Of a DNA stretch of 64,000 nucleotides, positions 1-9,094 are shown piece after piece. Every line of letters starts with the position of its first letter. Within the stretch, counting starts at the first letter, position 1. The stretch lies in assembly GCA_037142475.1 (NCBI GenBank), contig JBAXAR010000001.1:20432-84431 (forward strand), in the 5' to 3' direction. This DNA is from CAIUMH01 sp037142475. GTDB lineage: Bacteria; Actinomycetota; Acidimicrobiia; Acidimicrobiales; RAAP-2. The notes beneath the pieces were generated by a model that was not told the origin of the DNA, searched no databases, and saw nothing but the letters and a program-made list of their open reading frames with translations. Position numbers and translations under genes: made by a program.

Positions 1-617
1 GTGCGTCGGGAGAGGACCTGCATGACCCTCTCGATTTCCTTCTCACGGCCGACGAGTGGATCGAGCTTGCCGTCTCGGGCGAGTTGCGTGAGGTTCCGGC
101 CGAACTGATCGAGCACTGCTGACCCGGATCCCGACTCAGTCGTCGATGCCCCGGGTGCCGCACCGGCGGCTTCCTTGCCCTGGTAGCCGGACATCATCTG
201 GATGACCTGCTGGCGGACCTTGCCCAGATCGGCTCCAAGCGAGACCAGCACCTGGGCGGCCACGCCTTCGCCTTCACGGACGAGTCCGAGCAGCATGTGC
301 TCAGTCCCGATGTACGAGTGACCCAACTGAAGGGCCTCACGGAGGGAGAGCTCAAGGACCTTCTTGGCTCGCGGCGTGAAGGGGGGCGACCCAGAGGGCG
401 GCGTCCCGGTCATGCCGATGGTCTCTTCGACCTTCTCGCGGACAGCCTCAAGGGTGATGTTCAGCGACTCCAGCGACTTCGCGGCGACGCCTTCTCCCTC
501 GTGGATGAGACCAAGCAGAATGTGCTCGGTCCCAATGAAGCTGTGGTTCAAAAGCCTGGCCTCTTCCTGCGCCAGGACAAGGACCCTTCGGGCTCGGTCT
601 GTAAAACGTTCAAACAA
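1..617 (-). CDS. clpC: ClpC, ATP-dependent Clp protease unfoldase (5' part only)
   Basis: Hsp100/AAA+ unfoldase that feeds substrates to the ClpP protease in the cytoplasm. Only the first 205 residues lie in the window; the gene runs off the left edge. Two Clp-N repeats are visible, around residues 3-45 and 78-120, each with an IGTEH-LLGL core, followed by a Gly/Ala/Ser-rich linker and the entry to the first AAA domain (LDPLVGREKEIERV). The start is a TTG at 617, preceded by a strong GGAGG; the reading begins MFERFTDRARRV, the usual ClpC N terminus. It is divergent from the polyprenyl synthase and downstream of lysS across that gene, as in mycobacterial lysS-clpC loci. Family assignment is secure. 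Confidence 0.95.
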   Translation of the reverse strand, partial: MFERFTDRARRVLVLAQEEARLLNHSFIGTEHILLGLIHEGEGVAAKSLESLNITLEAVREKVEETIGMTGTPPSGSPPFTPRAKKVLELSLREALQLGHSYIGTEHMLLGLVREGEGVAAQVLVSLGADLGKVRQQVIQMMSGYQGKEAAGAAPGASTTESGSGSAVLDQFGRNLTQLARDGKLDPLVGREKEIERVMQVLSRR

Positions 618-703
618 CTGCCCGCCTCCAATCAATGGGCTCGTGTGTCAAGTGTACCGGCAGGGTGCGTCCAACACGTCGGCAGGGCGAAAGGATTGAC
701 GAA

Positions 704-1717
704 GTGATCTCATCAGGCCCGGGGACCCCTATCGTGGTCATCGTGGATCCCCTCGCCAGTCTTTCGATTCCCCTGCTCGGGGAGGACATGAAACGCTTCG
801 AGCCTTTGCTCGCTGAGTCTGTGGTTATCGGTGATCCCTTCTTAGATCAGGTCACGACACATCTCATCCTCGCCGGTGGCAAACGACTGCGCCCCATGCT
901 GGCCATTGCCTCCGCAACCGGCGGAACGCGCGAGGCATCGCAGGATGATCTGCTTGGCGGCGTGGCGCTTGAGCTGATGCACCTCGCCTCGCTCTATCAC
1001 GATGACGTCATGGACGAGGCGGTCGTGCGCCGCAACGTCGAAAGCGTGAATGCCCGCTACGGCAACCTCATCGCCATCGTGGCTGGTGACTACCTCATGG
1101 CAAGGTCGGCCGCCATCGCCGCTGACCTTGGCACGGCGGTTGCCGGGCTTCTGGCACGAACGCTGGCCCTCCTCACCCAGGGTCAGGTCTCCGAGGTTCG
1201 GACCTCGTTCAAGATCGATCGAAGCGTCGATGACTACTACGAGGCCATCGGGGGCAAGACCGCCGCTTTGATGGCCACCTCATGTCGCATCGGAGGCCTT
1301 ACCGCTGGCCTTGGTACCTCTGAACTCGACGCATTGAGTGCCTATGGCTACGCCCTCGGCATCGTCTTCCAACTTCGTGACGACATCCTCGACGTCGTCG
1401 CCATCGATGGGCAATTGGGCAAACCAGCGGGCCAGGACCTCGCCGAGGGTATCTACACGCTCCCGGTCCTCGTCGCACTCAGCGATCGCAATGGTGCGCA
1501 GCTCGCCGAGATCCTCGGAGGACCGCTTGACGAGGATGCTCGAGAGATCGCTCGCCGACTCGTCGTCGCCTCACCGGGAATCGACGAGGCCCTCGCCGAG
1601 GCGAACCGCCACGTCTCGGCAGCCACCGAAGCGGCCGCAGAGCTCTCGAGTCCTGATCTTCAGAGGGGCTTCGCCGCCCTCGCCTCCGAGCTCATGCTCG
1701 GCCTGCCTGTCGGCTGA
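704..1717 (+). CDS. Polyprenyl diphosphate synthase (long-chain trans-isoprenyl type)
   Basis: Condenses isopentenyl diphosphate onto an allylic diphosphate, most likely making the menaquinone side chain. Both aspartate-rich motifs are present: first DDVMD at about residue 100 and second DDILD at about residue 225. The GGKRLRP substrate-binding signature is near residue 58. I chose the GTG at 704 because AAAGGA lies 8 nt upstream; GTG 734 and GTG 743 are alternatives. The ATG at 635 would leave only 17 bp to the divergent clpC start, so I rejected it. The protein is about 337 residues, normal for the family. Product chain length cannot be read from sequence. Confidence 0.9.
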   Translation: MISSGPGTPIVVIVDPLASLSIPLLGEDMKRFEPLLAESVVIGDPFLDQVTTHLILAGGKRLRPMLAIASATGGTREASQDDLLGGVALELMHLASLYHDDVMDEAVVRRNVESVNARYGNLIAIVAGDYLMARSAAIAADLGTAVAGLLARTLALLTQGQVSEVRTSFKIDRSVDDYYEAIGGKTAALMATSCRIGGLTAGLGTSELDALSAYGYALGIVFQLRDDILDVVAIDGQLGKPAGQDLAEGIYTLPVLVALSDRNGAQLAEILGGPLDEDAREIARRLVVASPGIDEALAEANRHVSAATEAAAELSSPDLQRGFAALASELMLGLPVG

Positions 1718-1728
1718 TTCCCTCGCGC

Positions 1729-1744
1729 CGCTGAAGCGTCAGCG
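1729..1744. terminator. Short hairpin between convergent genes
   Basis: CGCTGA-AGCG-TCAGCG forms a perfect 6-bp stem with a 4-nt loop in the 35-bp gap between the convergent polyprenyl synthase and lysS stops. There is no T-run, so it is at best a weak bidirectional terminator. Confidence 0.35.
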
Positions 1745-1752
1745 CATCGCTC

Positions 1753-3162
1753 TCAATCGAAAAGCGGTTTGAGCGTCGGGAAGGCAATGACCTCTCGGAT
1801 GTTCGCCGAATCGGTCACCAGCATCGCCAGTCGGTCAATCCCGAGGCCAACCCCAGCGGTCGGCGGCAGGCCGTGCTCGAGTGCCCGGAGATACTCCTCA
1901 TCAAGGTGCATCGCCTCGTCATCCCCGGCCGCATGAGCGGCGGCCTGCTCGACAAAGCGAGCTCGCTGATCGTCAGGATCATTGAGCTCAGAGAAGCCGT
2001 TGATCAGCTCCCGGCCAGCGACGATGACCTCGAAACGCTCAGTGAGCTCTGGGTCCTCGCGGTGCCGACGAGCCAGCGGAGAGACCTCTGCGGGGTGGTC
2101 AGTGACGAAGGTGGGCTGGACAATGGTGTGCTCAGTGGTCTTCTCGAAGAGCTCCGCGAGGAGCTTGCCTGGGCCCCATGAGGGGTCTGCCTCAGGGCCT
2201 CCGGCCGCCACCAGCAGTGCTGCCAACGTCTCTCGATCGGTGTGGACATCGACCGCTTGGCCCACCTGCTCCGAGGTGAGCTCGGCCATGGTGGCTCTCC
2301 GCCATGGCGCACCCATCTCGATGATCTGGCCCTGATACGGCAGGGTGGTCGACCCGGCAACATCGGCGACGACTCCGCCGACCAGGTCTTCAACCAGCAC
2401 CATCAGATCCTCGTAGTCCATGTAAGCCACGTAGGCCTCCACGGTGGTGAACTCCGGGTTGTGGCGAGGGGAGATTCCCTCGTTGCGGAACAACCGACCC
2501 AGCTCGAAGACGCGCTCGAACCCGCCAATGACCAGGCGCTTGAGGTAGAGCTCCGGCGCCACGCGAAGGTAGAAATCCGCCCCCAGGGCGTTGTGATGGG
2601 TCACGAAGGGCTTGGCCGTCGCTCCCCCAGGAATCGGGTTGAGGATTGGGGTTTCGACTTCGAGGAAACCGTTGTCCCAGAGGCGCTCGCGCAGGCGGCG
2701 GACGATCGCTGAGCGAGCCACGAGACGGCCTCGGCTCTCGGCATTCGCCCAGAGGTCCACTTCGCGCTGGCGGTAGCGAGTCTCAATATCGGTGACCCCA
2801 TGCCACTTGTCCCCGAAACCACGCCGAGCTTCCGCAAGCAGCTGCCAGGCGCCAACCTTCACACTCAGTTCGCCTCGCTTGGTCCGAACGACCTCACCAG
2901 TCGCGCCAATCCAGTCGCCGAGTGACAGCGCCGTAAGGCCATCGAAGTCCTCGGTGACCTTGGCCAGAGCAAAGAGCTGAATAGCACCCGACGAGTCGCG
3001 TAGCTCGGCGAAGGCCAGCCGGCCCTGAGGCCTCGAGAGCATGATCCGGCCAGCCACCGAGACGGTGACGCCTGACTCCTCGCCGTCGGCGAGGTGCCCG
3101 AAACGCTCGCTGACCTCAGCGGCAAAGGTGTCGTGATCGAAGCGATAGGGGGTCTCGGCCAT
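1753..3162 (-). CDS. lysS: Lysyl-tRNA synthetase, class II
   Basis: Charges tRNA-Lys in the cytoplasm. The 469-residue protein has the N-terminal OB-fold anticodon-binding domain (about residues 30-120). The class II catalytic core follows: motif 2 at RNEGISPRHNPEFTTVEAY (about 227) and motif 3 at GVGLGIDRLAMLVT near the C terminus. The ATG shares one base with the coaX stop (TGATG), so translation is probably coupled. It is the last gene of the minus-strand cofactor array. Length and motifs fit a bacterial LysS; the C-terminal extension of mycobacterial LysX is absent. Confidence 0.96.
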   Translation of the reverse strand: MAETPYRFDHDTFAAEVSERFGHLADGEESGVTVSVAGRIMLSRPQGRLAFAELRDSSGAIQLFALAKVTEDFDGLTALSLGDWIGATGEVVRTKRGELSVKVGAWQLLAEARRGFGDKWHGVTDIETRYRQREVDLWANAESRGRLVARSAIVRRLRERLWDNGFLEVETPILNPIPGGATAKPFVTHHNALGADFYLRVAPELYLKRLVIGGFERVFELGRLFRNEGISPRHNPEFTTVEAYVAYMDYEDLMVLVEDLVGGVVADVAGSTTLPYQGQIIEMGAPWRRATMAELTSEQVGQAVDVHTDRETLAALLVAAGGPEADPSWGPGKLLAELFEKTTEHTIVQPTFVTDHPAEVSPLARRHREDPELTERFEVIVAGRELINGFSELNDPDDQRARFVEQAAAHAAGDDEAMHLDEEYLRALEHGLPPTAGVGLGIDRLAMLVTDSANIREVIAFPTLKPLFD

Positions 3163-4007
3163 CAGTCAGACTCAACGTTTCTCTCGTAGACGATGCGCAA
3201 TCCATGAAGCGTCAACCACGGTTCTACGTGATCAATTGCGGTGGAGAAGGGGGCGATCAGGGACGACAGTCCGCCAGTGGCCACCACGGTCGACTCGCCG
3301 AGAATCTCCATGAAGCGGGCACACATCCCGTCCACCTGGGAGGCATAGCCGTAGAGGACTCCTGACTGGATCGACTCAACCGTCGAGCGGCCGATGACGC
3401 TCCGAGGCGCCACGAGTTCGACTGAGCGGAGGGCCGCAGCGTGGCCGTAGAGGGCTTCGAGGGAAATCGCAACGCCAGGAGCGATTGCTCCTCCGAGGTA
3501 CTCACCCTTCTCGTTGATCGCCTCGAACGTCGTGGCGGTCCCCATGTCGACAATGATCGTCGGACCTCCGTAGAGGTCGTAGGCCGCCACCGCGTCGGCG
3601 ACGCGGTCAGGGCCGACCTCCTTGGGGTTGTCGTAGAGGATCGCCATTCCCGAACGCACTCCCGGGCCGAGCACCACTGCAGGGATGTCCCCGAACCACC
3701 GGGCGGCCATCTGACGAAGCTGGGCGGTGACGCTGGGGGCCGACGAACTCACCGCGATTCCCGTCACCGTGGAGGCGATGTCGAGACCCTCAAGGTCGAG
3801 CAACTGAGTAAGAAGCACCGCGTGTTCGTCTTGGGTTCTCGACGGGACAGTCGACAGGCGCCAGTGGTGGGTAAGACCACGAGTCGGCTCGTCTCCGCCA
3901 GAGAGGCTGTAGCCAGCCCCTTCAACGGTGACCGGCTCATCGCCCTCGCCGAGGCGGAAGAGTCCGATCACTGTCTCGGTGTTTCCGACATCGATGGCCA
4001 GCAGCAT
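3162..4007 (-). CDS. coaX: Type III pantothenate kinase
   Basis: ATP-dependent phosphorylation of pantothenate, the first step of CoA synthesis. The 281-residue protein starts MLLAIDVGNTETVIGLF, the phosphate-binding motif of the ASKHA fold. It continues with GPDRVADAVAAYD and DMGTATTFEA, both diagnostic for CoaX rather than CoaA. The start overlaps the nadC stop by one base (TGATG). Its place next to panC links pantothenate synthesis with its use. About 25 residues in the N-terminal third (GEGDEPVTVEGAGYSLSGG region) look like a lineage insertion. Confidence 0.94.
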   Translation of the reverse strand: MLLAIDVGNTETVIGLFRLGEGDEPVTVEGAGYSLSGGDEPTRGLTHHWRLSTVPSRTQDEHAVLLTQLLDLEGLDIASTVTGIAVSSSAPSVTAQLRQMAARWFGDIPAVVLGPGVRSGMAILYDNPKEVGPDRVADAVAAYDLYGGPTIIVDMGTATTFEAINEKGEYLGGAIAPGVAISLEALYGHAAALRSVELVAPRSVIGRSTVESIQSGVLYGYASQVDGMCARFMEILGESTVVATGGLSSLIAPFSTAIDHVEPWLTLHGLRIVYERNVESD

Positions 4008-4897
4008 CAGGGCTCCTCACTGCCGGTATCGCCACCGGCCTTGTCGATCACGAGGTCGAGGCCGAGGTCGAGGACCGGGGCCGAATGAGTGAGCGCGCCC
4101 ACACTGATCAGATCGACCCCACACGCGGCATACAGCGGTGCTGTCGCCAGCGAGATGTTGCCAGAGACCTCCACCAAAATCCCTGGGTGGATCGATCGCG
4201 CCAACGCTGCGGCGACCGCCGCCTCATCGGGAGTCATGTTGTCGAGGAGCACCGAGGTCGCTCGGGCTTCGGCGGCCTCAGCCACCTGCTCGAGCGTGTC
4301 GCACTCGACTTCGACGTTGCGTCCCGGCCACATCACCTTGGCTCTCGCCACCCCAATGCTGATCCCGATCGCTCCGAGATGGTTGTCCTTGAGCAGGACC
4401 GCGTCAGAGAGGCTCGCCCGATGGTTGGTCCCGCCGCCCGCTCGTACCGCTGCCTTCTCGAGAGCCCTGAGCCCTGGCGTGGTCTTGCGCGTGTCGAGCA
4501 CTCGGGTGGTGGGCGAAACAGCGGAGACTGCGTCAACGAGCAACCGGGTCTGGGTGGCCACGCCGGAGAGATGACCGAGGAAATTCAGGGCTGTCCGCTC
4601 GGCCGAGAGGATCGAGACCATTGATCCCCGCACCGTGGCCACGACATCACCCGGTCCCACTGCTGTTCCGTCGGGGGCTGCCACCTCCACCACAATCGTG
4701 GAGTCGACCTGGGCGAATGCTTCCCGCACACAGGCTTGGCCAGCGATGACGCCGACCTGTCGCGACGCGATCACCAGCACCCCTGTGGCGTCAGCATCGA
4801 GCAGGGAGGCGGTGAGATCGCCAAGTGGCTCAAGATCCTCCGCCAGTGCACGCCGAACGGCGTCAACCACGACGGTTCGAGGGGCCTCACGACTCAT
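4007..4897 (-). CDS. nadC: Nicotinate-nucleotide diphosphorylase (quinolinate phosphoribosyltransferase)
   Basis: Converts quinolinate and PRPP to nicotinate mononucleotide in de novo NAD synthesis. Signature residues are clear: DTRKTTPGLRALEKAAVRAGGG with the following NHR (about residues 136-160), and LLKDNHL. The length of 296 residues is normal. The ATG shares a base with the nadB stop. It directly follows nadB, the preceding pathway enzyme. Quinolinate synthase (nadA), normally adjacent, is not in this window. Confidence 0.95.
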   Translation of the reverse strand: MSREAPRTVVVDAVRRALAEDLEPLGDLTASLLDADATGVLVIASRQVGVIAGQACVREAFAQVDSTIVVEVAAPDGTAVGPGDVVATVRGSMVSILSAERTALNFLGHLSGVATQTRLLVDAVSAVSPTTRVLDTRKTTPGLRALEKAAVRAGGGTNHRASLSDAVLLKDNHLGAIGISIGVARAKVMWPGRNVEVECDTLEQVAEAAEARATSVLLDNMTPDEAAVAAALARSIHPGILVEVSGNISLATAPLYAACGVDLISVGALTHSAPVLDLGLDLVIDKAGGDTGSEEP

Positions 4898-6507
4898 CAG
4901 TGCACCGACCCGCTGATGAGGCGCCGTTCCCAGGCCAACAAGCGCTCCGGGAACTCAGAGCGGATATGACAGCCTCGGCTCTCCTGGCGAAGCAGGGCAG
5001 CTGCGAGGAGGGCATCGGCGGTGATCACGAGATTCGCCAACTCGGCGTCGGCCGGTGTCATGGGCGTCACGGGCTGTCGTGACGCGACGCTGGCGACGAC
5101 CGCTCGGGCTTCGTCGAGTCCCTCTGCTGAGCGAACGACCCCGGCACCACTGGTCATCGCCATTTGGAGCGCGGCAAGTTGGCCTGCAGGCTCCGTTGGC
5201 ATGGTGAGATCCTCGCGCACTGCGCGGTCACCCGACGTACCGATGATCTCAGCCGGAATCCCACCCGACTCGGGATCAAGAAGACTGCGGAGGACCCCTG
5301 TGGCGACGGGGCCGCGCTGGCCACCTTCGATTGCCTCGGCGATCCGAGCACCGAAGACCATCCCCTCGAGCAACGAGTTTGACGCCAACCGGTTCGCCCC
5401 ATGGACGCCGACGTCGGCGACTTCGCCGGCGGCCCAGAGGCCATCGAGCATGGTCGATCCTGAGGTATCGGTCATGATCCCCCCGGCAAGGTGATGTGCT
5501 GCAGGGGCAATCGGCAGCCAGTCAGTCTTTGGGTCGAGTCCCACCGATTCGAGTTCCGCCGCAATGGTCGGGAAACGCTCGCCGAAGTGATCGAGGCCCG
5601 TGGCATCGAGCCAAAGGTGCTCCGAACTCTGCTCGGTCATCTTCGAGGCCATCGCCCGCGACACGATGTCACGAGAGGCCAACTCGTCGACGAAGCGCTC
5701 TCCTTCCGCGTCGCGAAGGAGCGCTCCGTGGCCTCGAAGGGCTTCAGAGAGCAGTGGCCTCGGCATCGCTGCATGGTGCAGTGCCGTGGGATGAAACTGC
5801 ATGAATTCGAGATCCGCCACCGGGACGCCGGCGCGCAACGCCATGGCTAACCCATCTGCAGTTGCCTCTCTTGGATTCGTGGTCACGTGGAAGAGTCGAC
5901 CGGCTCCCCCGGTGGCTATGACGACGTGGCGTGCCCGCAGAACGACCCGATCACCGTTCGAACCGATGGCAACGATGCCCTCCACGCCATCGTCGCCGAT
6001 GAGCAGGTCAGTGGCGAAACAGCGCTCCGCCACCAGAGTCGCCGACTCCCACGTCGCGGCCACCAGCGCTCGCTCGACCTCGGCCCCTGTGGCCGCGCCG
6101 CCAGCATGAAGGATCCGTGGTCGCGAATGGCCGCCCTCGCGCGCCAGCGAAAGGCGCCCAGAGGCCTCCCGATCGAAGACCGCCCCAAGCCTGATCAATT
6201 CCTCAACCCGGCTTGGTCCCTCGTCGACGAGGATCCGGACCGCGTCAACATCACACAACCCCGCTCCTGCTGCCAGCGTGTCGGCCAAGTGAAGATCCGT
6301 TGAGTCCTCGTCAGCGCCAAGGACCGCAGCTACTCCGCCCTGTGCCCACCGTGTTGCTGATGCCTCGAGATCGGCCTTCGTGACGACCCCGACCGCCAGG
6401 CCCGCATCAGTGAGCCGGACTGCCACCGAGAGGCCGGCGACACCGCTTCCCACAACGATCACGTCGAGGACCGCCTCTTCGAGGCCGAGTACGTCTACTG
6501 CCGCCAT
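4897..6507 (-). CDS. nadB: L-aspartate oxidase
   Basis: FAD-dependent oxidation of L-aspartate to iminoaspartate, the first step of de novo NAD synthesis. The 536-residue protein has an N-terminal FAD-binding GSGVAGLSVAVRL motif near residue 21. It also has the RWAQGGVAAV motif around residue 53, the EFMQFHPTAL segment around 240, and a C-terminal helical domain as in the succinate dehydrogenase flavoprotein family. The active-site pattern favours NadB over SdhA or FrdA, and so does the nadC neighbour. Start and stop overlap the neighbours by one base on each side. Confidence 0.94.
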   Translation of the reverse strand: MAAVDVLGLEEAVLDVIVVGSGVAGLSVAVRLTDAGLAVGVVTKADLEASATRWAQGGVAAVLGADEDSTDLHLADTLAAGAGLCDVDAVRILVDEGPSRVEELIRLGAVFDREASGRLSLAREGGHSRPRILHAGGAATGAEVERALVAATWESATLVAERCFATDLLIGDDGVEGIVAIGSNGDRVVLRARHVVIATGGAGRLFHVTTNPREATADGLAMALRAGVPVADLEFMQFHPTALHHAAMPRPLLSEALRGHGALLRDAEGERFVDELASRDIVSRAMASKMTEQSSEHLWLDATGLDHFGERFPTIAAELESVGLDPKTDWLPIAPAAHHLAGGIMTDTSGSTMLDGLWAAGEVADVGVHGANRLASNSLLEGMVFGARIAEAIEGGQRGPVATGVLRSLLDPESGGIPAEIIGTSGDRAVREDLTMPTEPAGQLAALQMAMTSGAGVVRSAEGLDEARAVVASVASRQPVTPMTPADAELANLVITADALLAAALLRQESRGCHIRSEFPERLLAWERRLISGSVH

Positions 6508-7388
6508 CAGTCAGGGGAGCCTTCGGTCGCCGGAATCTCCGCACCAAGGTTGTCAATGAGGCGGACGCCTCCGATCTCGGCGGCGACGAGAAGTCGGAGC
6601 GACGCACCCGGGACACGTTGCTTGGTTCGCTGAAGACTGATTGGATCCACCACCTCAGCGTAGGAGACCGTCGCCATGGGCTCTGAGGCGAGGCGTTCCT
6701 CCATTACCGCTGCTGACGCGGCAGGTTCGGATCCTGCTTGGATCGCCTCGGCACCGGCCACAAGCGCGGCGTGGAGGGCTCCGGCAGCCCGGCGGCCCTC
6801 GGGGGTGAGGCGACGATTTCGACTTGAGAGTGCCAAACCATCGGCGTCGCGCAGTGTCGGGCAGGCAACAACCTCGATCGGCAGCCCGAGATCACGAACC
6901 ACTTGGCGAACGACAGCCACCTGTTGGAAGTCCTTCTCCCCGAAGAAGGCTTTGGCCGGTCCGGTGAGACTGAAGAGCAGCGTGACCACTGTCGCCACCC
7001 CATCAAAATGACCGGGTCGCCCGGCTCCCTCAAGACCCTCAGCTGCACCGGACACGGTCACTGACGTGGGGACCGGTGCAGGAAATCCGGGATAGATCTC
7101 TTCAATGCTCGGCGTGAACACAAGGTCACAGCCCGCGGCTTCAAGCATCGAGAGGTCACTCTCGAGTGTTCGCGGATAGTTCACCAGGTCCGATGCGTCA
7201 CCGAACTGGAGCGGATTCACGAAGATGGTGGCTGCCACTCGATCACAGGCGGCGGCGGCTGCGGTCACCAGCGAGACATGTCCCTCGTGCAGGGCTCCCA
7301 TGGTGGGGACGAGGCCAAGCACTCGTTCATCACGGCGAGCGTCGTCGCAGGCCGCACGCCAGGCGCGGCGAGAATCGATGACCTCCAC
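6507..7388 (-). CDS. panC: Pantothenate synthetase
   Basis: ATP-dependent condensation of pantoate and beta-alanine. The 293-residue protein has PTMGALHEGH near residue 29 and FVNPLQFG. It also has the GRPGHFDGVATVV and GEKDFQQ substrate loops and SSRNRRL near the middle, all standard for PanC. The start is a GTG three bases after the stop of the DUF2520 gene. panD, which makes beta-alanine and often follows panC in Actinobacteria, is replaced here by nadB-nadC. Confidence 0.95.
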   Translation of the reverse strand: MEVIDSRRAWRAACDDARRDERVLGLVPTMGALHEGHVSLVTAAAAACDRVAATIFVNPLQFGDASDLVNYPRTLESDLSMLEAAGCDLVFTPSIEEIYPGFPAPVPTSVTVSGAAEGLEGAGRPGHFDGVATVVTLLFSLTGPAKAFFGEKDFQQVAVVRQVVRDLGLPIEVVACPTLRDADGLALSSRNRRLTPEGRRAAGALHAALVAGAEAIQAGSEPAASAAVMEERLASEPMATVSYAEVVDPISLQRTKQRVPGASLRLLVAAEIGGVRLIDNLGAEIPATEGSPD

Positions 7389-7391
7389 GTC

Positions 7392-8183
7392 TCAGCCCAC
7401 GAGGGCTGCGACCGATGGCGTCCGCACCTCGGGAACGTCATCGGCTGGTTCCTCGGCGACAAGATCAGGCTCCGAGACAGCGATGAGTTCGAGCGCCAGG
7501 CCAACACCAGCTCGGTAGCCGGCGTGCTCTGAAGGATCGAGGGCTCCCAGGTGACGCTCAAGGGTCGCCCAGTCGCCACGAGCAGCCGGCCCCGTCAGGG
7601 CACTTCGAGGACCAAGCCGTGCCACATCGTCGACTGCAGCCCTCGTGAGATCCAAGAAGGCATCCAACGAAAGTCCCGCTGCCTCAGCCACGCGCTCGAC
7701 CTGACCGAGGAGCGCCACGACGTGGTTCGCCGCGATGCAGGCCGCTGCGTGATACGTCCCGCGATTCTCATCGGCCACCTTGACGATGCGACCACCAAGT
7801 GAGGCCGCCAGCTCGTTCACGAGGGGATCGCCCGCAACAGCGAACGTGATCCCTGACACGAGGCGCTCAGCACCGAGCTCCACTGTGGGGAGCGGAACCA
7901 GAGGATGCAACGCGCCGCGCCGCTCGTGGGTCGAGAGAACTTCCAGGCCCAAGGAGCCAGAGAGATGAAGAACAACGCAGTCAGGCGCTGGTGAGATCTG
8001 GCCAGCGACTCGAGCGATGGCGTCATCGCTGGTGGCCACGATGACAGCGTCAACGTCGATGCCGGCTGTGCTCAAGTCGTAGCCCCGGCCGAAGGGCCCG
8101 AGGACCTCGTGACCGACTGATCTCAGGGCGCGAGCCATCGACGATCCTGCTCGACCTGCTCCGATGATTCGGATTCGTGCCAT
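7392..8183 (-). CDS. Rossmann-fold DUF2520 protein, candidate ketopantoate reductase-like
   Basis: NAD(P)-dependent oxidoreductase-like protein of 263 residues. It begins MARIRIIGAGRAGSSMARAL, a dinucleotide-binding motif, and continues into a DUF2520 domain with LHPLVPLP and a helical C terminus (about residues 130-260). The ATG at 8183 has GGAGG four bases upstream; a longer reading to 8357 would run into folK without a better start. The gene sits immediately before panC, as in many Actinobacteria. A role in pantoate formation is an inference from that conserved context and from remote resemblance to ketopantoate reductases, not from visible active-site proof. Confidence 0.8.
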   Translation of the reverse strand: MARIRIIGAGRAGSSMARALRSVGHEVLGPFGRGYDLSTAGIDVDAVIVATSDDAIARVAGQISPAPDCVVLHLSGSLGLEVLSTHERRGALHPLVPLPTVELGAERLVSGITFAVAGDPLVNELAASLGGRIVKVADENRGTYHAAACIAANHVVALLGQVERVAEAAGLSLDAFLDLTRAAVDDVARLGPRSALTGPAARGDWATLERHLGALDPSEHAGYRAGVGLALELIAVSEPDLVAEEPADDVPEVRTPSVAALVG

Positions 8184-8230
8184 CTTGCCTCCGACGTTCC
8201 AGCCCCATCTCTGGGTGCCGGTCGCTTCGA

Positions 8231-8710
8231 CTAGGAACCTTGCTCTTGAAGCGTACCCACACAGACAACCTCGCCGCCAGCCGCCCTCTCCTGCTCGATG
8301 CTGACGAGGTCGGGTGCCAGCTCTCTGAGTGGAGCGAGAACGAACCGCCGTTCCCACATCCGCGGGTGAGGAACCGTCAAATCAGCGCTCGATCGGACCT
8401 GCCCCTCGACCCAGAGAACGTCAGCGTCAAGGGTCCGCGGGCCAAAGCGAACCTCCCGCACGCGGTGTGCTGCAACCTCAAGCGCTTGGCACCGCTCAAG
8501 CAATCTCTCTGGGCTATCCGAGGTAGCCAGCTCAACCACAAGGTTCAAGAACAGTCCCTGAGGCGGGCCGCCAACTGGCTCGGTCTCATAGAGGCAGGAA
8601 ACAGCGATGAGGTCGCCCACCGTCTCGAGCGCTTCGACTGCGTCACGAAGATGCGCCACTCGATCGCCGAGATTCGTACCAAGGCCGAGAAACGCCCGGA
8701 GCACCGCCAC
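8231..8710 (-). CDS. folK: 6-hydroxymethyl-7,8-dihydropterin pyrophosphokinase (HPPK)
   Basis: Transfers pyrophosphate from ATP to hydroxymethyl-dihydropterin in folate synthesis. LGLGTNLGDR opens the domain. SCLYETEPVGG and FLNLVVEL follow, and the metal/ATP motif RFGPRTLDADVLW lies near residue 105. About 159 residues is normal for a single-domain HPPK. The GTG at 8710 lies 11 nt past the folB stop; GTG 8704 is nearly as good, and neither has a strong ribosome-binding site, so translation is probably coupled to folB. Confidence 0.93.
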   Translation of the reverse strand: MAVLRAFLGLGTNLGDRVAHLRDAVEALETVGDLIAVSCLYETEPVGGPPQGLFLNLVVELATSDSPERLLERCQALEVAAHRVREVRFGPRTLDADVLWVEGQVRSSADLTVPHPRMWERRFVLAPLRELAPDLVSIEQERAAGGEVVCVGTLQEQGS

Positions 8711-8721
8711 AGGTCGGTCGC

Positions 8722-9087
8722 TCAGCGCTCGACGTGCCGGACGATGCCGACCGTGGCAATGTCGAGACCGATCGGCGGCCGAGTCTTGGTGACCGACACT
8801 CGACACGCTGAAATTCGGCCGTCAAGGGCAAGTGTTGCTCGCCCAATCTCGTCGCCAAGCGCCTCAAGGAGCTTGTGATGATGACTCTCAGCGATCTCGA
8901 CTGCGACATGGACCACCGCTGCGTAGTTCACGGTGTCTGCGAGGTCATCTGAGGCGCCAGCTGCTCCAAGATCAACCGCAACGTCAAGGTCGAGCACAAG
9001 AGGCTGAGGGCGGTCGTGCTCCTCAGGCAGGACTCCCACCGACGCGACGATTCTCAGCCCACGCAGCTCAATCAGGTCAGGACCCAC
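8722..9087 (-). CDS. folB: Dihydroneopterin aldolase
   Basis: Converts dihydroneopterin to 6-hydroxymethyl-dihydropterin and glycolaldehyde. The roughly 121-residue protein reads IELRGLRIVASVGVLPEEHDRPQ at the N terminus, then DTVNYAAVV and the conserved LLEALGDEI helix, then VSVTKTRPPIG, all typical of FolB. A GTG at 9087, eight bases past the preceding stop, gives the usual N terminus. A longer reading to 9153 has no family support. It precedes folK, the next pathway step. Confidence 0.92.
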   Translation of the reverse strand: MGPDLIELRGLRIVASVGVLPEEHDRPQPLVLDLDVAVDLGAAGASDDLADTVNYAAVVHVAVEIAESHHHKLLEALGDEIGRATLALDGRISACRVSVTKTRPPIGLDIATVGIVRHVER

Positions 9088-9094
9088 CGCCAGC

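Noticed and set aside
635..703. N-terminal extension of the polyprenyl synthase to the ATG at 635
   Set aside because: It has no family similarity, leaves 17 bp to the divergent clpC start, and a GTG at 704 has a better ribosome-binding site.
2242..2712. 156-codon plus-strand frame inside lysS
   Set aside because: Shadow of the class II synthetase core; composition follows codon positions of lysS.
8184..8357. N-terminal extension of the DUF2520 gene
   Set aside because: The extra 58 residues are Arg-rich with no family match and overlap folK; ATG 8183 has GGAGG and starts at the Rossmann motif.
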